The notes under the pieces: model-generated | The model's input: the letters and a program-made list of their open reading frames with translations, nothing else | What the model was told of the DNA's origin: nothing | Database searches by the model: none | Part shown: positions 12,401 to 20,696 of the stretch, piece by piece | Numbering within the stretch: position 1 is the stretch's first letter | Layout: each line of letters starts with the position of its first letter | Position numbers and translations under genes: made by a program | Assembly: GCA_943735955.1 (NCBI GenBank) | Contig: OX030962.1 | Location: 4,599,120 to 4,663,119 of the forward strand | Source of the DNA: Piscicola geometra | Taxonomy: Eukaryota > Annelida > Clitellata > Hirudinida > Piscicolidae | Direction of reading: 5' to 3' | DNA: 64,000 nt

Positions 12401-15400
12401 TATCTGCTTCTTCTCCAGCCACTACATCATCCTTGCTTTTATCATCTTTTCCAGGAGCTTCCCCACAACCGAGGTAAGGCTGATCTGGCGGTAGCTTGAC
12501 ACATCAGCAGGGTTTTTGCCACGTTTCAGGATCGGGATGATGATGGCATCCCGCCATTGCTGAGGGCACCCGCTGCGATTCAAACAGATGTTGAATAGTG
12601 TCAGCAGGTGTTGTTGTGCACTGCTTGGTAGGTGTTTCATCATGTCGCTGCTGATGTTGTCAGGTCCGGGGGCTTTGCCTGCGGGGATGGAGCGGATACC
12701 TTGCTGGAGCTCTGACATCGTTAATGCCTTCTCGATCTCTTGCTCGGGGATCAAGCGGGTGTGGCTGAGATTCCGATTGATGGAGATCTTAGTTTTCCGA
12801 TGTTCCTTGTCACTCTTGACTTGGCTGATGCTTGCGTATTCCTGGATGGATGCGTTCGCACGCGATTTGCTTGTGATGCAAATGCGGCCTTTGTAAGTGA
12901 TGGACTTGTCGACGGATATGCTAGGGTCTCCTCTCAGGTTCTTGATCAATGGCCACGCCTGCTCTGGGTTCCTAGATTTTTCAATCTTGGCAAGTTTAGA
13001 TCTCCAGATGCGCCCTTTTGCTTCAAGTATGAGCACCTTGAGCCGATCGTCTGCTTCTTTCCACTTGTACCTGTCAGGTTCATGTGACCTTGCCCAGTTT
13101 CTGACCCTGATGGCTTCTTCTATTTGGGCAGTCATCCAGGGGATGGAGCTTTGCCTTCTTTTCTTCTTAGGAATGAAGGTTTCAGCCGATTCCAGGACGA
13201 TGCTGCACCATTCGTTGTAGAAGAGCTTCACCGGTTGGTTCGTGTCCAATCCTGGCATTGCATCATCAACTGAGTGGGAGAAGCCATTCCAATTAGCCTT
13301 GGAGTAGTTGAACTTCCCCTCGCTGACGGGTTTTCCGGCTGGACATCTGTCGAACCAACGGATGATAATCGGGATGAGATCTGACGAGATGACATTGTCG
13401 GTGCTCCATTGAATCTGGTGGGCTTTGCTGCTGTGGCATATGGTGACGTCAGGTGTTGAGGGTTTGGTGCTGCTCCTCGAGAACCTCGTCGGTGCACCGT
13501 CGTTGACTACCAGAAGTTTGTTGTTGTCAACCCATTCCTGGAGCAATGTGCCTCTGACATTAGCTGGCGATACGGGGTCCCACAGTGGATTGTGAGCGTT
13601 GAAGTCACCTGCGATGATGCCTTCTTGGGGTACTGGCATAAGATGAAACGCCGGCTTCTGTTCACGATGATCATCTGCTGTTTTCCTGGTTGGTGGGCAG
13701 TAGATGTTTGTGAAGCAGATCTCTTTGTCTCCGTTGAGGACAACTACGCTGAGGAGTTCGATTGTGGATGCGGACAGTTCGGCTGTGCGGTGATACGGGA
13801 TTCCTTTTCTTATTAGGGTAATCAGCGCTCCACCACGTGTCTCGTAGCCTTGTCTCGCATGCTGTCGATCAAGCCTCTCGATGTTGTATTCGTAAAAGAT
13901 CGGCGTTCGGTCTTTTGGCAGGAGTTGTTGTTGTTGTTGTTATGTTTGGTGTTGTAGTTGTGGTGCTGTTGTGGTTTCATTATAGTTTTTTACTCTTTCA
14001 ATGATGGGTATTAGAAAAATCAACTTTTCTACCCAATCCACCCACTTAACCCACTCACTCAACCATCCAGCCCACTCCACTCACTTAACCCACTAACCCC
14101 TTCTCCCACCATTTATCTAACCCCTCACCCACTCAACCATCCACCCAACCACTCAACCATTCCACCACCCACTGACCCCCCCCCCCCACCATCCATCTAA
14201 CCCCCCCACTTTACCATTCAACCACCCACCTCAGGTTCGCAACCCAGAGAAGTATTCGTGGCAACCGAAGGTTTTGCTGAACCAACTGGTCGACATCTAC
14301 CTCCATCTCGACAAGTCACACCTCTTTCCAGAGGCGATCGCCAATGATGAGGTTGAGTGTATGTGGAAGGGAGAGGGGAAGGTTGTGTGGAGGAGGGGTG
14401 GGTGGAGTAGAGAGTGGAAGGAGGAGTGGGTAGAGGAAGGGAAGAGGTGGAGGAGGAGGGAGTGGTGAGATGAGGTTGTTGGGGGAAAAGGGTTGATAGG
14501 TTGTTCCTGGATAAGTTAACGACACCATCACACCACTACTGCCATCTCCGCCACTACACCATCACCACCACACAACCGCCACATCTCACGACACATCACA
14601 CGACACCACCAGCGCTCTTACAGCAAGGAGTTATTCGAGGTGGCAATTGAAAAGATGCTCAAGGCGTGCATTAAGACTCAATCAGAGGTGTTGTGGTTGT
14701 TGTTGTCGTTTTTGTGCTTGATTTTGTTGTTGTGGTTTTTGTGGGGGTTTTGATTGTTGTTCTTGTAGTTGTTGTAGTTATCGTGGTGGTTACTGATGGT
14801 TCTAGTGGTTGTCTATATTCTCAGTGGTCGTAGATACATTTTATTGTATTTCCGCAACACAATAAATCCACTTGGTTCGCCAGGTGGAGAACTTTTCATT
14901 GCTGAAGGAAAAGGTGGAGAGGTTGGTGGAGGAGAAGCAGAAGCAGGAGATGGACTACGGAGACGTGCCTGATGAATTCAGAGGTGGGTGAGGGTGGGTG
15001 GTGAGGTTGGGTGGTTTGGGAGTGGGGTGGGTGGTGAGGTTGGGTGGTTTGGGAGTAGGGTGGGTGGTTTGGGAGTGGGGTGGTTTGGGAGTAGGGTGGT
15101 TTGGGAGTGGGGTGGTTTGGGAGTGGGGTGGTTTGGGAGTAGGGTGGTTTGGGAGTGGGGTGGTTTGGGACTGGGGTGGTTTGGGAGTGGGGTGGTTTGG
15201 GAGTGGGGTGAGGTTGGGAAGGGGGAGGGTAGGGTGGATGAGTAGATGAAAATTCTTAAATTTAAGCTGGGCGCAAATTTTTGGGAGGGTTGGAAAGGTG
15301 GTTAAGATTGTGCAGGGCTAAAAACTGACTCAACCCCTCTCCCGACAGACCCCCTTATGGACATCCTAATGGTGGACCCTGTGAGACTGCCCTCTGGTGA

Positions 15401-15407
15401 GCAAGTG

Positions 15408-15490
<83 letters not shown>

Positions 15491-15518
15491 TAACTATAAC
15501 TACTACTACTAATAATAA

Positions 15519-15590
<72 letters not shown>

Positions 15591-15980
15591 TACTACTACT
15601 TCTAATAATGATAATACAGGTAGTGTGATGGAGAAGAAGATAATCCTGAGACACCTTCTCAACTCCCAGACCGACCCCTTCAACCGACAACCACTCACCG
15701 AACAACAACTAGAACCCAGTTTGTTGTAGTCGTTGTTTTATTTTTTATTATAGTCACTTTTTTAAATTTTTTTCTTTTCAATTGTTCAAGATGGATTTTC
15801 GTCATCAGCATCATCATCATAGTCATCATCATCAGCATCATAGTCATTATCATCATCATCACCAACACTACAGTGCCAGAGTTGAAAGCAAAGATTCATG
15901 CATGGATTGAGGAGAAGAAGAAAAATATGCTTCCGCTTAAAAACGATGAAAGCAGCAGCATGAACGCTGATGGAGTCTGA
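463..15980 (+). CDS. UBE4B: Ubiquitin conjugation factor E4 B, C-terminal 20 exons (U-box ubiquitin ligase)
   Basis: Exons: 463-580, 795-912, 1130-1203, 2757-2907, 3171-3249, 4450-4541, 5181-5240, 6891-6983, 7084-7258, 7537-7597, 8625-8751, 9124-9265, 9824-9958, 10219-10296, 14235-14351, 14613-14687, 14884-14983, 15349-15396, 15620-15718, 15874-15980. All introns are GT-AG, phases agree throughout, and the total is 2049 nt (682 residues plus stop). The protein follows the Ufd2 core ([112 protein letters not shown]) and ends in a complete U-box ([20 protein letters not shown], then [19 protein letters not shown]). Family knowledge: U-box E3/E4 enzymes extend ubiquitin chains and work with the p97/VCP segregase. 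N-terminal exons lie left of the window. The acceptor of the 6891 exon lies inside a repeat unit and is the least certain boundary. Confidence 0.95.
581..794. repeat. Trinucleotide-rich intron sequence (CAC/TAC/ATC)
   Basis: This short UBE4B intron is almost entirely degenerate ACC/ACT/ATC triplets. Long open frames in both directions are a by-product of the triplet repeat. The next intron (913-1129) has the same character, with GAT/CAT triplets. Confidence 0.85.
1330..2756. repeat. CAACAACAC-type low-complexity array filling a UBE4B intron
   Basis: About 1.4 kb of A/C-only sequence built from CAACA, CCACAACAC and CAACAGCATCACAAC blocks. It runs directly into the acceptor of the 2757 exon. 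The plus strand has almost no G or T, so both strands are stop-free for long distances. No coding signal beyond this was seen. Confidence 0.9.
3250..3440. repeat. GGT/GAT triplet-rich start of UBE4B intron
   Basis: The intron after the 3171-3249 exon opens with GTGGTGATGATGATGG-type triplets. The preceding exon could also end at 3230 paired with an acceptor before 4460. The 3249/4450 pair is preferred because it gives exactly the family spacing between the KDS motif and the LLE motif. Confidence 0.7.
3476..4448. repeat. 36-bp minisatellite, about 27 near-perfect copies
   Basis: The unit begins CGCCCACCCTACAACAACAA and is 36 bp long. Copies are essentially identical apart from one substitution in the second unit (near 3531) and divergence at the edges. 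The unit is a multiple of three and lacks stops in several frames, which creates artefactual frames of more than 300 codons. It lies in the UBE4B intron 3250-4449 and runs up to the acceptor of the 4450 exon. Confidence 0.95.
4588..5050. repeat. Two adjoining G-rich minisatellites in UBE4B intron
   Basis: The first part repeats a roughly 35-bp unit (GTTGATGGGGTGGTGGCGGG...) about four times. The second repeats a related, longer unit containing GGGTAGATGGTGGGTGATG four to five times with increasing divergence. The following 5050-5180 is AT-rich and contains no feature except the next exon acceptor. Confidence 0.85.
5540..6905. repeat. 20-bp minisatellite, about 70 copies, abutting a UBE4B exon
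   Basis: The unit is AGCATCCACCTCCACCTCCC (20 bp), with C/T variants and a 14-bp deletion form (AGCATCCACCTCCC) concentrated around 6421-6530. The plus strand is almost pure C/T/A. Each unit contains a pyrimidine tract followed by CAG, a ready-made 3' splice site. The reading-frame-compatible acceptor of the 6891 exon falls in the last units. Confidence 0.95.
6984..7083. repeat. (CA)n microsatellite in UBE4B intron
   Basis: This whole 100-bp intron, from the donor at 6984 to the acceptor at 7083, is interrupted CA dinucleotide repeat. Confidence 0.9.
7598..8624. other. UBE4B intron: GTGTGGTTTGG-rich start, then AT-rich unique sequence
   Basis: 7603-7800 is a degenerate GTGGTTTGGT repeat. 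7804-7925 is a dispersed repeat with an inverted relative at 26966-27080. The remaining 700 bp is AT-rich with no gene or RNA that I can support. Confidence 0.6.
7804..7925 (+). repeat. Dispersed repeat, copy 1
   Basis: Contains GAAACGGTACTCATTACTTA and TGCAAATGAGATTAACGATT. Both are found, in the same relative order, on the opposite strand at 26966-27080. Similarity is high over about 115 bp. No coding potential or recognised family. Confidence 0.7.
8863..9008. repeat. 39-bp minisatellite in UBE4B intron
   Basis: About 3.7 tandem copies of a 39-bp unit (GTTTGTAGGGTGGCATATGG...) lie between the exons at 8625 and 9124. The copies are nearly identical. Confidence 0.9.
9266..9823. repeat. GTGGTTGTGGTTGTG low-complexity intron ending in (CA)n
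   Basis: The UBE4B intron starts in the donor GTGTGT and continues as a degenerate GTT/GTG array to about 9760. A CA microsatellite then runs to the acceptor at 9823. Confidence 0.9.
10340..13922 (-). mobile_element. Non-LTR retrotransposon copy A (endonuclease-RT-RNase H type), 5'-truncated
   Basis: It is inserted in the UBE4B intron 10297-14234, antisense to the host gene. Reading the minus strand from 13922: the C-terminal part of an AP-type endonuclease ([15 protein letters not shown]), reverse transcriptase ([31 protein letters not shown]) and RNase H ([17 protein letters not shown], later WVPSH...GNDEADA). The 3' end is an AAC-rich tail. Both flanks are GTTGTT repeat, so it landed in, or duplicated, a GTT microsatellite. 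Relative to copy B it is truncated at the endonuclease. Clade is uncertain; the trailing RNase H suggests the I/Ingi/R1 group. Confidence 0.9.
10385..13639 (-). pseudogene. LINE ORF2 polyprotein remnant (endonuclease, RT, RNase H)
   Basis: The ORF2 product is broken into at least three open pieces: 13639-12422, 12250-11672 and 11644-10385. A premature TAG follows ARMM, where copy B has a Trp codon. The RT active-site box reads FAADLA instead of the expected (Y/F)ADDLA, so a catalytic Asp is changed to Ala. RNase H keeps its TDGS, E and D positions. The copy cannot encode a working enzyme. Upstream ORF1 is absent because of the 5' truncation. Confidence 0.85.
13923..14234. repeat. Low-complexity end of UBE4B intron (GTT then CCAC-rich)
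   Basis: After the LINE there is a GTT microsatellite. A degenerate CCCACTCAACCA repeat with a C9 tract then runs up to the acceptor at 14234. Confidence 0.75.
14984..15245. repeat. 16-bp minisatellite GTTTGGGAGTGGGGTG
   Basis: About 13 copies, with A/G variants, fill most of the UBE4B intron that interrupts the U-box at 14984-15348. Confidence 0.9.
15403..15612. repeat. (TAC)n microsatellite, about 65 units
   Basis: Nearly pure TAC/ACT triplets with a few AAT and ATA interruptions. It occupies almost the entire intron between the two U-box exons 15349-15396 and 15620-15718. Confidence 0.95.
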
Positions 15981-16152
15981 CATTGCGTGTTTTAGATGCT
16001 TTTTTTTATTTATATTTCTAATATTTTATTATTTAAATAATATTATTGATAGTTTGATTTAAGATATCAATGTACTTTTCTAATATTTTTGCAATTATTT
16101 ATGATTGAGCGTTGATTATGTTAATTATGAAATGTTCAGATTGGAGTGGATT

Positions 16153-16194
16153 AATAAATTGGTTTTTAAAGGGGTTCATCAAAAATAAATAAAA
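16153..16194 (+). promoter_or_regulatory. Candidate polyadenylation signals for UBE4B
   Basis: AATAAA occurs at 16153 and again within AAAATAAATAAAATC near 16182-16192, about 170-210 nt after the UBE4B stop codon. The spacing is normal for a 3' UTR. There is no transcript evidence. Confidence 0.5.
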
Positions 16195-16270
16195 TCAACA
16201 TTAAAACACCGTCTATTTCAAACATCTTTATTTGAACAACTCAAATCAAATTCTCGATCAAGATCTTTCC

Positions 16271-17093
16271 TTAAACATCTTGGTAAACCCCTGCATCAAT
16301 AGCTATTCCGAGGAAATGCATGAGTTTTTGAAAATTTGAAATTATTACAGGGTAGCAGGCCACAACGGTGCCTGTCGGTACAAAAGCATGAGAGCATGCG
16401 CTGGAATAACATCCAACTTCCGTCAAATCCGGTGTCGTGATCTTGAAGGGTTAAAGAGGGCAATTAAAATTAATTCCGAATTATAATATCTAAAAATTTA
16501 ATGATTTGTTCAATATAATTTGTAAAAGGCATCTACAAAGAAAAAGCTTCTAGACATAAAGTAAATAAGTTGAATATAATGTCTATATTGAGCATATAAC
16601 AATCTACCACTATACTAGATTCTTTAAAGCTTTTGAGCACTTTTGAATTTATGAAAAAGCGTTAAATAAATATATTTAATTTATTGATTATTCAGACGTT
16701 ATCACCATGATGTAGCCATACAATTCAACGTCCTTCATCCAAGACTCCACCAGTCTTTTCAAGTCTCGAGTTGGGGCGATTATGATTACTCCGTCACCAG
16801 CTTCGGCGCATGTACCTTCTGTTGCATCACTATGCGGGAAGGTAGCTCTCCATTTCTGAACGTGGAAAGTTGGTTATTCTTGATACGAATAAATTATTCA
16901 TTGAATTTAACAAGTTGATGGAAAATGGAAAAGAACGCAGAGTTACAATTGCGGATAGGCTTTTCGATTTTCTCTGGACATTTATTTCGTCAATGAAAAT
17001 CTTCTGATCGGCTTTAGAACCAAACATGTTTTCGCCTTGTGAATGTCCTAGCACAACCACCACCAACAACAAAAAGAGAGTCTTGATCCACAT
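16271..17093 (-). CDS. Small secreted protein, possible divergent CAP (SCP/TAPS) domain
   Basis: Proposed exons on the minus strand: 17093-16947, 16855-16706, 16441-16271 (155 residues, all phase 0). The start MWIKTLFLLLVVVVLGHSQG is a strong signal peptide. DQKIFIDEINVQR resembles the CAP helix that normally reads ILDEHNxxR. VESWMKDVELYG followed by TEVGCYSSAC and GTVVACYP resembles the late CAP segment (TEVGC, VVCNYxPxGN). The usual HYTQ histidine is missing, so it would be a divergent or non-canonical member. A donor at 16886 instead of 16946 would also keep frame but imply a 31-nt intron, so 16946 is preferred. CAP proteins are secreted with varied roles; none is inferred here. Confidence 0.5.
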
Positions 17094-17159
17094 TCTGAAG
17101 GAAGATTCTGCAAATATGAAACTTGCCTTCTTTCTCCGTAGATATATAGGCGTTTTGCA

Positions 17160-17423
17160 ATTGAATAAAGATAATAATAATAAATAGATAATAAAGAGAA
17201 TTAAAAAAAATATTAATAGATGAGAAAGATAATAAACATTTATCAAACCTAATATCGATTTATGTTAGATGAAATACGACTATGAGCTTCATAACGATTT
17301 TTAGATAATAAAGAGAATAATAATATATCATTTTAATAGATAATAAAGATAATAATAATATATCATTTTAATAGATAATAAAGATAATAATAAATAATAT
17401 TAATAGAAAATAAAGAGAATAAG
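17160..17423. repeat. AT-rich GATAATAAAGA repeats
   Basis: Degenerate tandem copies of (A)GATAATAAAGA(GA)ATAATAATATATCATTTTAAT lie between the CAP-like gene and the L2-like element. No coding signal was seen. Confidence 0.7.
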
Positions 17424-20107
17424 CCTCTTTCTCCTCGACACTCTTCATATGGTGGTATCTGTATTTTACTTAAGTCCTTGTATTCTATCTCTGTTGACTC
17501 TTCTGTTCATTTTTCTTCCTTTGAATGCCTTTTTACTACTGTTAAACTTTCTTCTTTCAAATTTAATTTAATTGCTATATATAGACCTCCTAACAGTTCC
17601 TTACCTCAATTTTTAGACGATTTTCATAATCTCTCTGAATTCCTTTATTCTTTATCTTGTCCATTTTTTATTCTTGGAGACTTTAATATCTCTAGTAATA
17701 AACCTTCTGATTTCTATGTTGCTAAGTTTCTTGAAATTCTTTCTCTTTTTAATTTATCTCAAAACTGTAATTTTCCTACTCATGCTCTTGGTAATACTCT
17801 TGACTTTGTGATTTCTTCTAATTATAGCAAAATTAATGACTTAACATCTATTCCACTCCACTTTACTGACCACTACTTTATATCTTTTAAATTATCTCTT
17901 GCTCAGCCTTTTTCTAACTTCCCCTCCTCTATTGTTAAGCGCTCTTGGTCTAATTTTGATAAAATAAATTTTACTAAATGCTTTCTTTCTTCTGACTTTT
18001 GCTCTAAATCTTTTACTGATGTGGATAGTTTTATGGATAATTTCAATCTTACTCTATCTTCCCTTTTAGATATTTTTGCTCCATTTAAAACTTTCCGGTA
18101 TCGTCTAATCTCTAAAAAATCCCCATGGTATGATTGTGAGTGCACGACTTCTAAGCGACTAGTTCGCAAGTATGAACGAATTTATCGATCTACTCTCTCT
18201 GTATCCTGTTTGAATAAATGGCAAAATTGTTTCTCTTCTTATCGTACTCTCCTTTTTAATAAACACTCTTCGTTTTTAAGAAATTCTATTATCTCTTCCT
18301 CCAATTCTAAAAATAGGTGGTCTTCTTTATCTAAACTTTTACATAAAAACTCTTCTCCTCCATCTTTCTCTCCTGATGACTATCTTGAATTTCTTACTAA
18401 TAAAATATCTAATATTAGATCTTCGTCTTATAATAGGCCTACACCATCTTTTACTAAGTTCACTTCTGAATCATTATCATCCTTTTCTCCTGTCACATTG
18501 GACCATCTTACAAATATAATTAATTCTATGTCTCCCACTTCTTGTTCTCTAGATCTTATTCCTACAACCCTTTTTAAAGAACTCTCTTTTTTATTCTATC
18601 CTATTGTTCTGGATTTGGTTAACTTATCTTTGTCTACATCTAAATTTCCGTCTGCCCTCAAATCTTCATTTATTATTCCTACAATTAAGAAGCCTTCTCT
18701 TGATCCTGCATCCTTATCCAGTTATAGACCTGTATCTAACATTTCCTTTCTTTCTAAGGTCCTTGAAAAAGTTATTTCTCAACAATTAACCTTCTATCTA
18801 GAAAAAAACTCACTTCTTCCTTCCTCTCAATCTGGTTTCAGAATTGGCCACTCCACTGAAACTGCTTTACTTAAACTCTATAATGACCTTATTTTAACTT
18901 CTGATTCTAATGCCTCTTCTCTTCTTTTATGCCTTGACTTTTCAGCTGCTTTTGACACTGTCGACCATACGCTTTTATTAAATGTTTTAGACTCTTCCTT
19001 TAATATTTCTGGTTCCTCTCTTATCTGGCTTAAATCCTACCTTTCTGAGCGAACTTCCTATGTATCAATAGAATCTTCTCGTTCTTCTTCTGTTTCTTTA
19101 TCTTATGGTGTTCCACAGGGCTCAATTCTTGGTCCCTTACTTTTTATTCTTTATACCTCGGAACTACCTAATATTATTTCGTCATCTTCTCTAAACAGTC
19201 AAATTTATGCTGACGACTCCTATATTTATACATCTTTTACTGACTCTTCTCTTGACCTTACTGTTGATAAAATAACTCTCTGTCTTCAATCTATAATCTC
19301 TTGGGCTTCTTCTATGTTTCTCAAACTTAATCCGGACAAATTTGAACTCATATATTTCAATAAAAAATCAAAGTCTTTACTATCTCTTCCTTCTTTAGTT
19401 TTGCCTCCCCCCTCTTCACTCTCTCTAAACCCTTCATCTTCTATTCGTAGCCTTGGTTTTATTTTTGATTCTAACTTGTCTTTAGCTCCTCAAATTCTAT
19501 CTGTCTCTAAATCTTGCTACTTCCACATTCGTCGTATTAAACAGCTTCTTCCTTTTCTCGATGATCCTACCCTACAACTTCTTGTATCTTCTCTAGTTCT
19601 GTCCAGGATTGATTATTGCAACTCTCTTTACTATGGTCTCCCTAATACTACTTTGGCTCCTCTAAATAAAACCTTCAATTTTGCTGCTCGTCTTGTTGCT
19701 CGTGCTCCTAAGTTTTCTCACATTTCTCCTTATCTTCGTTTGTTACATTGGCTACCTTTGAGATCTAGAGTGACTTTTAAAATATGCCTAAATATGTTTA
19801 AAATTCATAACTGTAATGCTCCAATCTATCTTAAAAATCTAATTAAACAACCCCCTAAATCTGGTCTAAGATCATCCACCTTTAATCGTTCTTTTCGTTT
19901 TCCAGTTAAACACTCTTTTGCTAAACGTTCTTTTTCTTACTGTGGTCCTCTTTTATGGAATTCTTTACCTTCTTCTTTAACTTCAACTAAGTCACTCATA
20001 ACTTTCCGTCGAGGCCTGAAGACGTACTTGTTTGGGACGTGATGGCTGAGCGCTTTTGTTCACTTAGTAAAGGGCGCTATACAAATTATTAGTGATTGAT
20101 TGATTGA
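17424..20107 (+). mobile_element. L2/CR1-like LINE, 5'-truncated, with TTGA tail
   Basis: Starts inside the endonuclease domain and ends with GGGCGCTATACAAATTATTAG followed by a short (TGAT)n tail, the 3' signature shared by several fragments in this window. The C-terminal frame (RSFSYCGPLLWNSLPSSL ... GLKTYLFGT) is typical of L2/CR1 elements. A 22-bp direct repeat (TTATCAAACCTAATATCGAT core) occurs at about 17238-17260 and 20108-20130 and may be the target-site duplication. If so, the insertion also carries about 160 bp of non-LINE sequence at its 5' end. Confidence 0.9.
17478..20042 (+). CDS. L2-like LINE ORF2: partial endonuclease plus reverse transcriptase
   Basis: A continuous 854-codon frame. 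Residues about 1-150 are the C-terminal part of an exonuclease/endonuclease/phosphatase-type domain (IAIYRPPNSS, FFILGDFNIS, TDHYFISFKL). From about residue 380 it is a reverse transcriptase with all core boxes (SYRPVSNISFLSKVLEKV, SQSGFRIGHSTETALL, CLDFSAAFDTVDH, YGVPQGSILGPLLFILY, YADDSYIY). The frame remains open upstream of 17478 (SYGGICILLKS), so there is no true start here: the element is truncated. The intact RT frame and YADD box imply a fairly young insertion. RT makes cDNA from LINE RNA at a nicked target. Confidence 0.9.
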   Translation: MYSISVDSSVHFSSFECLFTTVKLSSFKFNLIAIYRPPNSSLPQFLDDFHNLSEFLYSLSCPFFILGDFNISSNKPSDFYVAKFLEILSLFNLSQNCNFPTHALGNTLDFVISSNYSKINDLTSIPLHFTDHYFISFKLSLAQPFSNFPSSIVKRSWSNFDKINFTKCFLSSDFCSKSFTDVDSFMDNFNLTLSSLLDIFAPFKTFRYRLISKKSPWYDCECTTSKRLVRKYERIYRSTLSVSCLNKWQNCFSSYRTLLFNKHSSFLRNSIISSSNSKNRWSSLSKLLHKNSSPPSFSPDDYLEFLTNKISNIRSSSYNRPTPSFTKFTSESLSSFSPVTLDHLTNIINSMSPTSCSLDLIPTTLFKELSFLFYPIVLDLVNLSLSTSKFPSALKSSFIIPTIKKPSLDPASLSSYRPVSNISFLSKVLEKVISQQLTFYLEKNSLLPSSQSGFRIGHSTETALLKLYNDLILTSDSNASSLLLCLDFSAAFDTVDHTLLLNVLDSSFNISGSSLIWLKSYLSERTSYVSIESSRSSSVSLSYGVPQGSILGPLLFILYTSELPNIISSSSLNSQIYADDSYIYTSFTDSSLDLTVDKITLCLQSIISWASSMFLKLNPDKFELIYFNKKSKSLLSLPSLVLPPPSSLSLNPSSSIRSLGFIFDSNLSLAPQILSVSKSCYFHIRRIKQLLPFLDDPTLQLLVSSLVLSRIDYCNSLYYGLPNTTLAPLNKTFNFAARLVARAPKFSHISPYLRLLHWLPLRSRVTFKICLNMFKIHNCNAPIYLKNLIKQPPKSGLRSSTFNRSFRFPVKHSFAKRSFSYCGPLLWNSLPSSLTSTKSLITFRRGLKTYLFGT

Positions 20108-20130
20108 TTTATCAAACCTAATATCGATTA

Positions 20131-20696
20131 TTGTTGATATCTTCATAAATATTTATTCTTTTTAAATCTCTTTTCGCCATAGCCAGATGGGCATTTTAAT
20201 TAAGAAAAGTTTTTAATATATTGGAAACACTAAAACAAAAATAACTTCATCGTAATTTTTGCAAGACTTTATTGTTATATCATAAGTTGAGTGGGCGGAT
20301 TCAGGGGGGGGGGGAATGGAGAAACGTGCTTTCCACCTCTCCCTCTTTCCCCTTATATTCTTTAAATAGGTACTATTGTTTTTTAATGTTAAAAATAATT
20401 CAATATTAAACTGACATATTATTTCAAAACACGTAGTAGATGTTTCATTTTTGTTACACGTGGCTCGATTTCGATACTTTTGAAAAAGTTTCTCCACATT
20501 GTTTACCAATAATATTTTATTTTCTATTTTATTTACTTTCAACTTTGCCTCTGAGTCAGCATTAAGAGGCAAAGTAGACACATCGAGAAGATTTTGCTTG
20601 GAAAAAATTTATTAGAATCAATAACATTCTAATTGAAGATGTATCAGAATCAGTTAAAATTTTATTTAATTTTATTAAGTGGAAGCGATGTCTTCA
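20131..20696. other. AT-rich spacer / likely 3' UTR of the carbonic-anhydrase-like gene
   Basis: Contains a G9 homopolymer near 20306 and a 122-codon minus-strand frame (20581-20213) that matches nothing I recognise. AATAAA-like motifs on the minus strand are frequent because of base composition. No supported gene. Confidence 0.4.

Noticed and set aside
15355..15729. Poly-Thr/Ser/Val frames
   Set aside because: They are readings of the (TAC)n microsatellite between two U-box exons.
20213..20581. 122-codon minus-strand frame as a gene
   Set aside because: It lies just after the stop of the carbonic-anhydrase-like gene, crosses a G9 run and matches no family; chance in an AT-rich 3' UTR is likelier.
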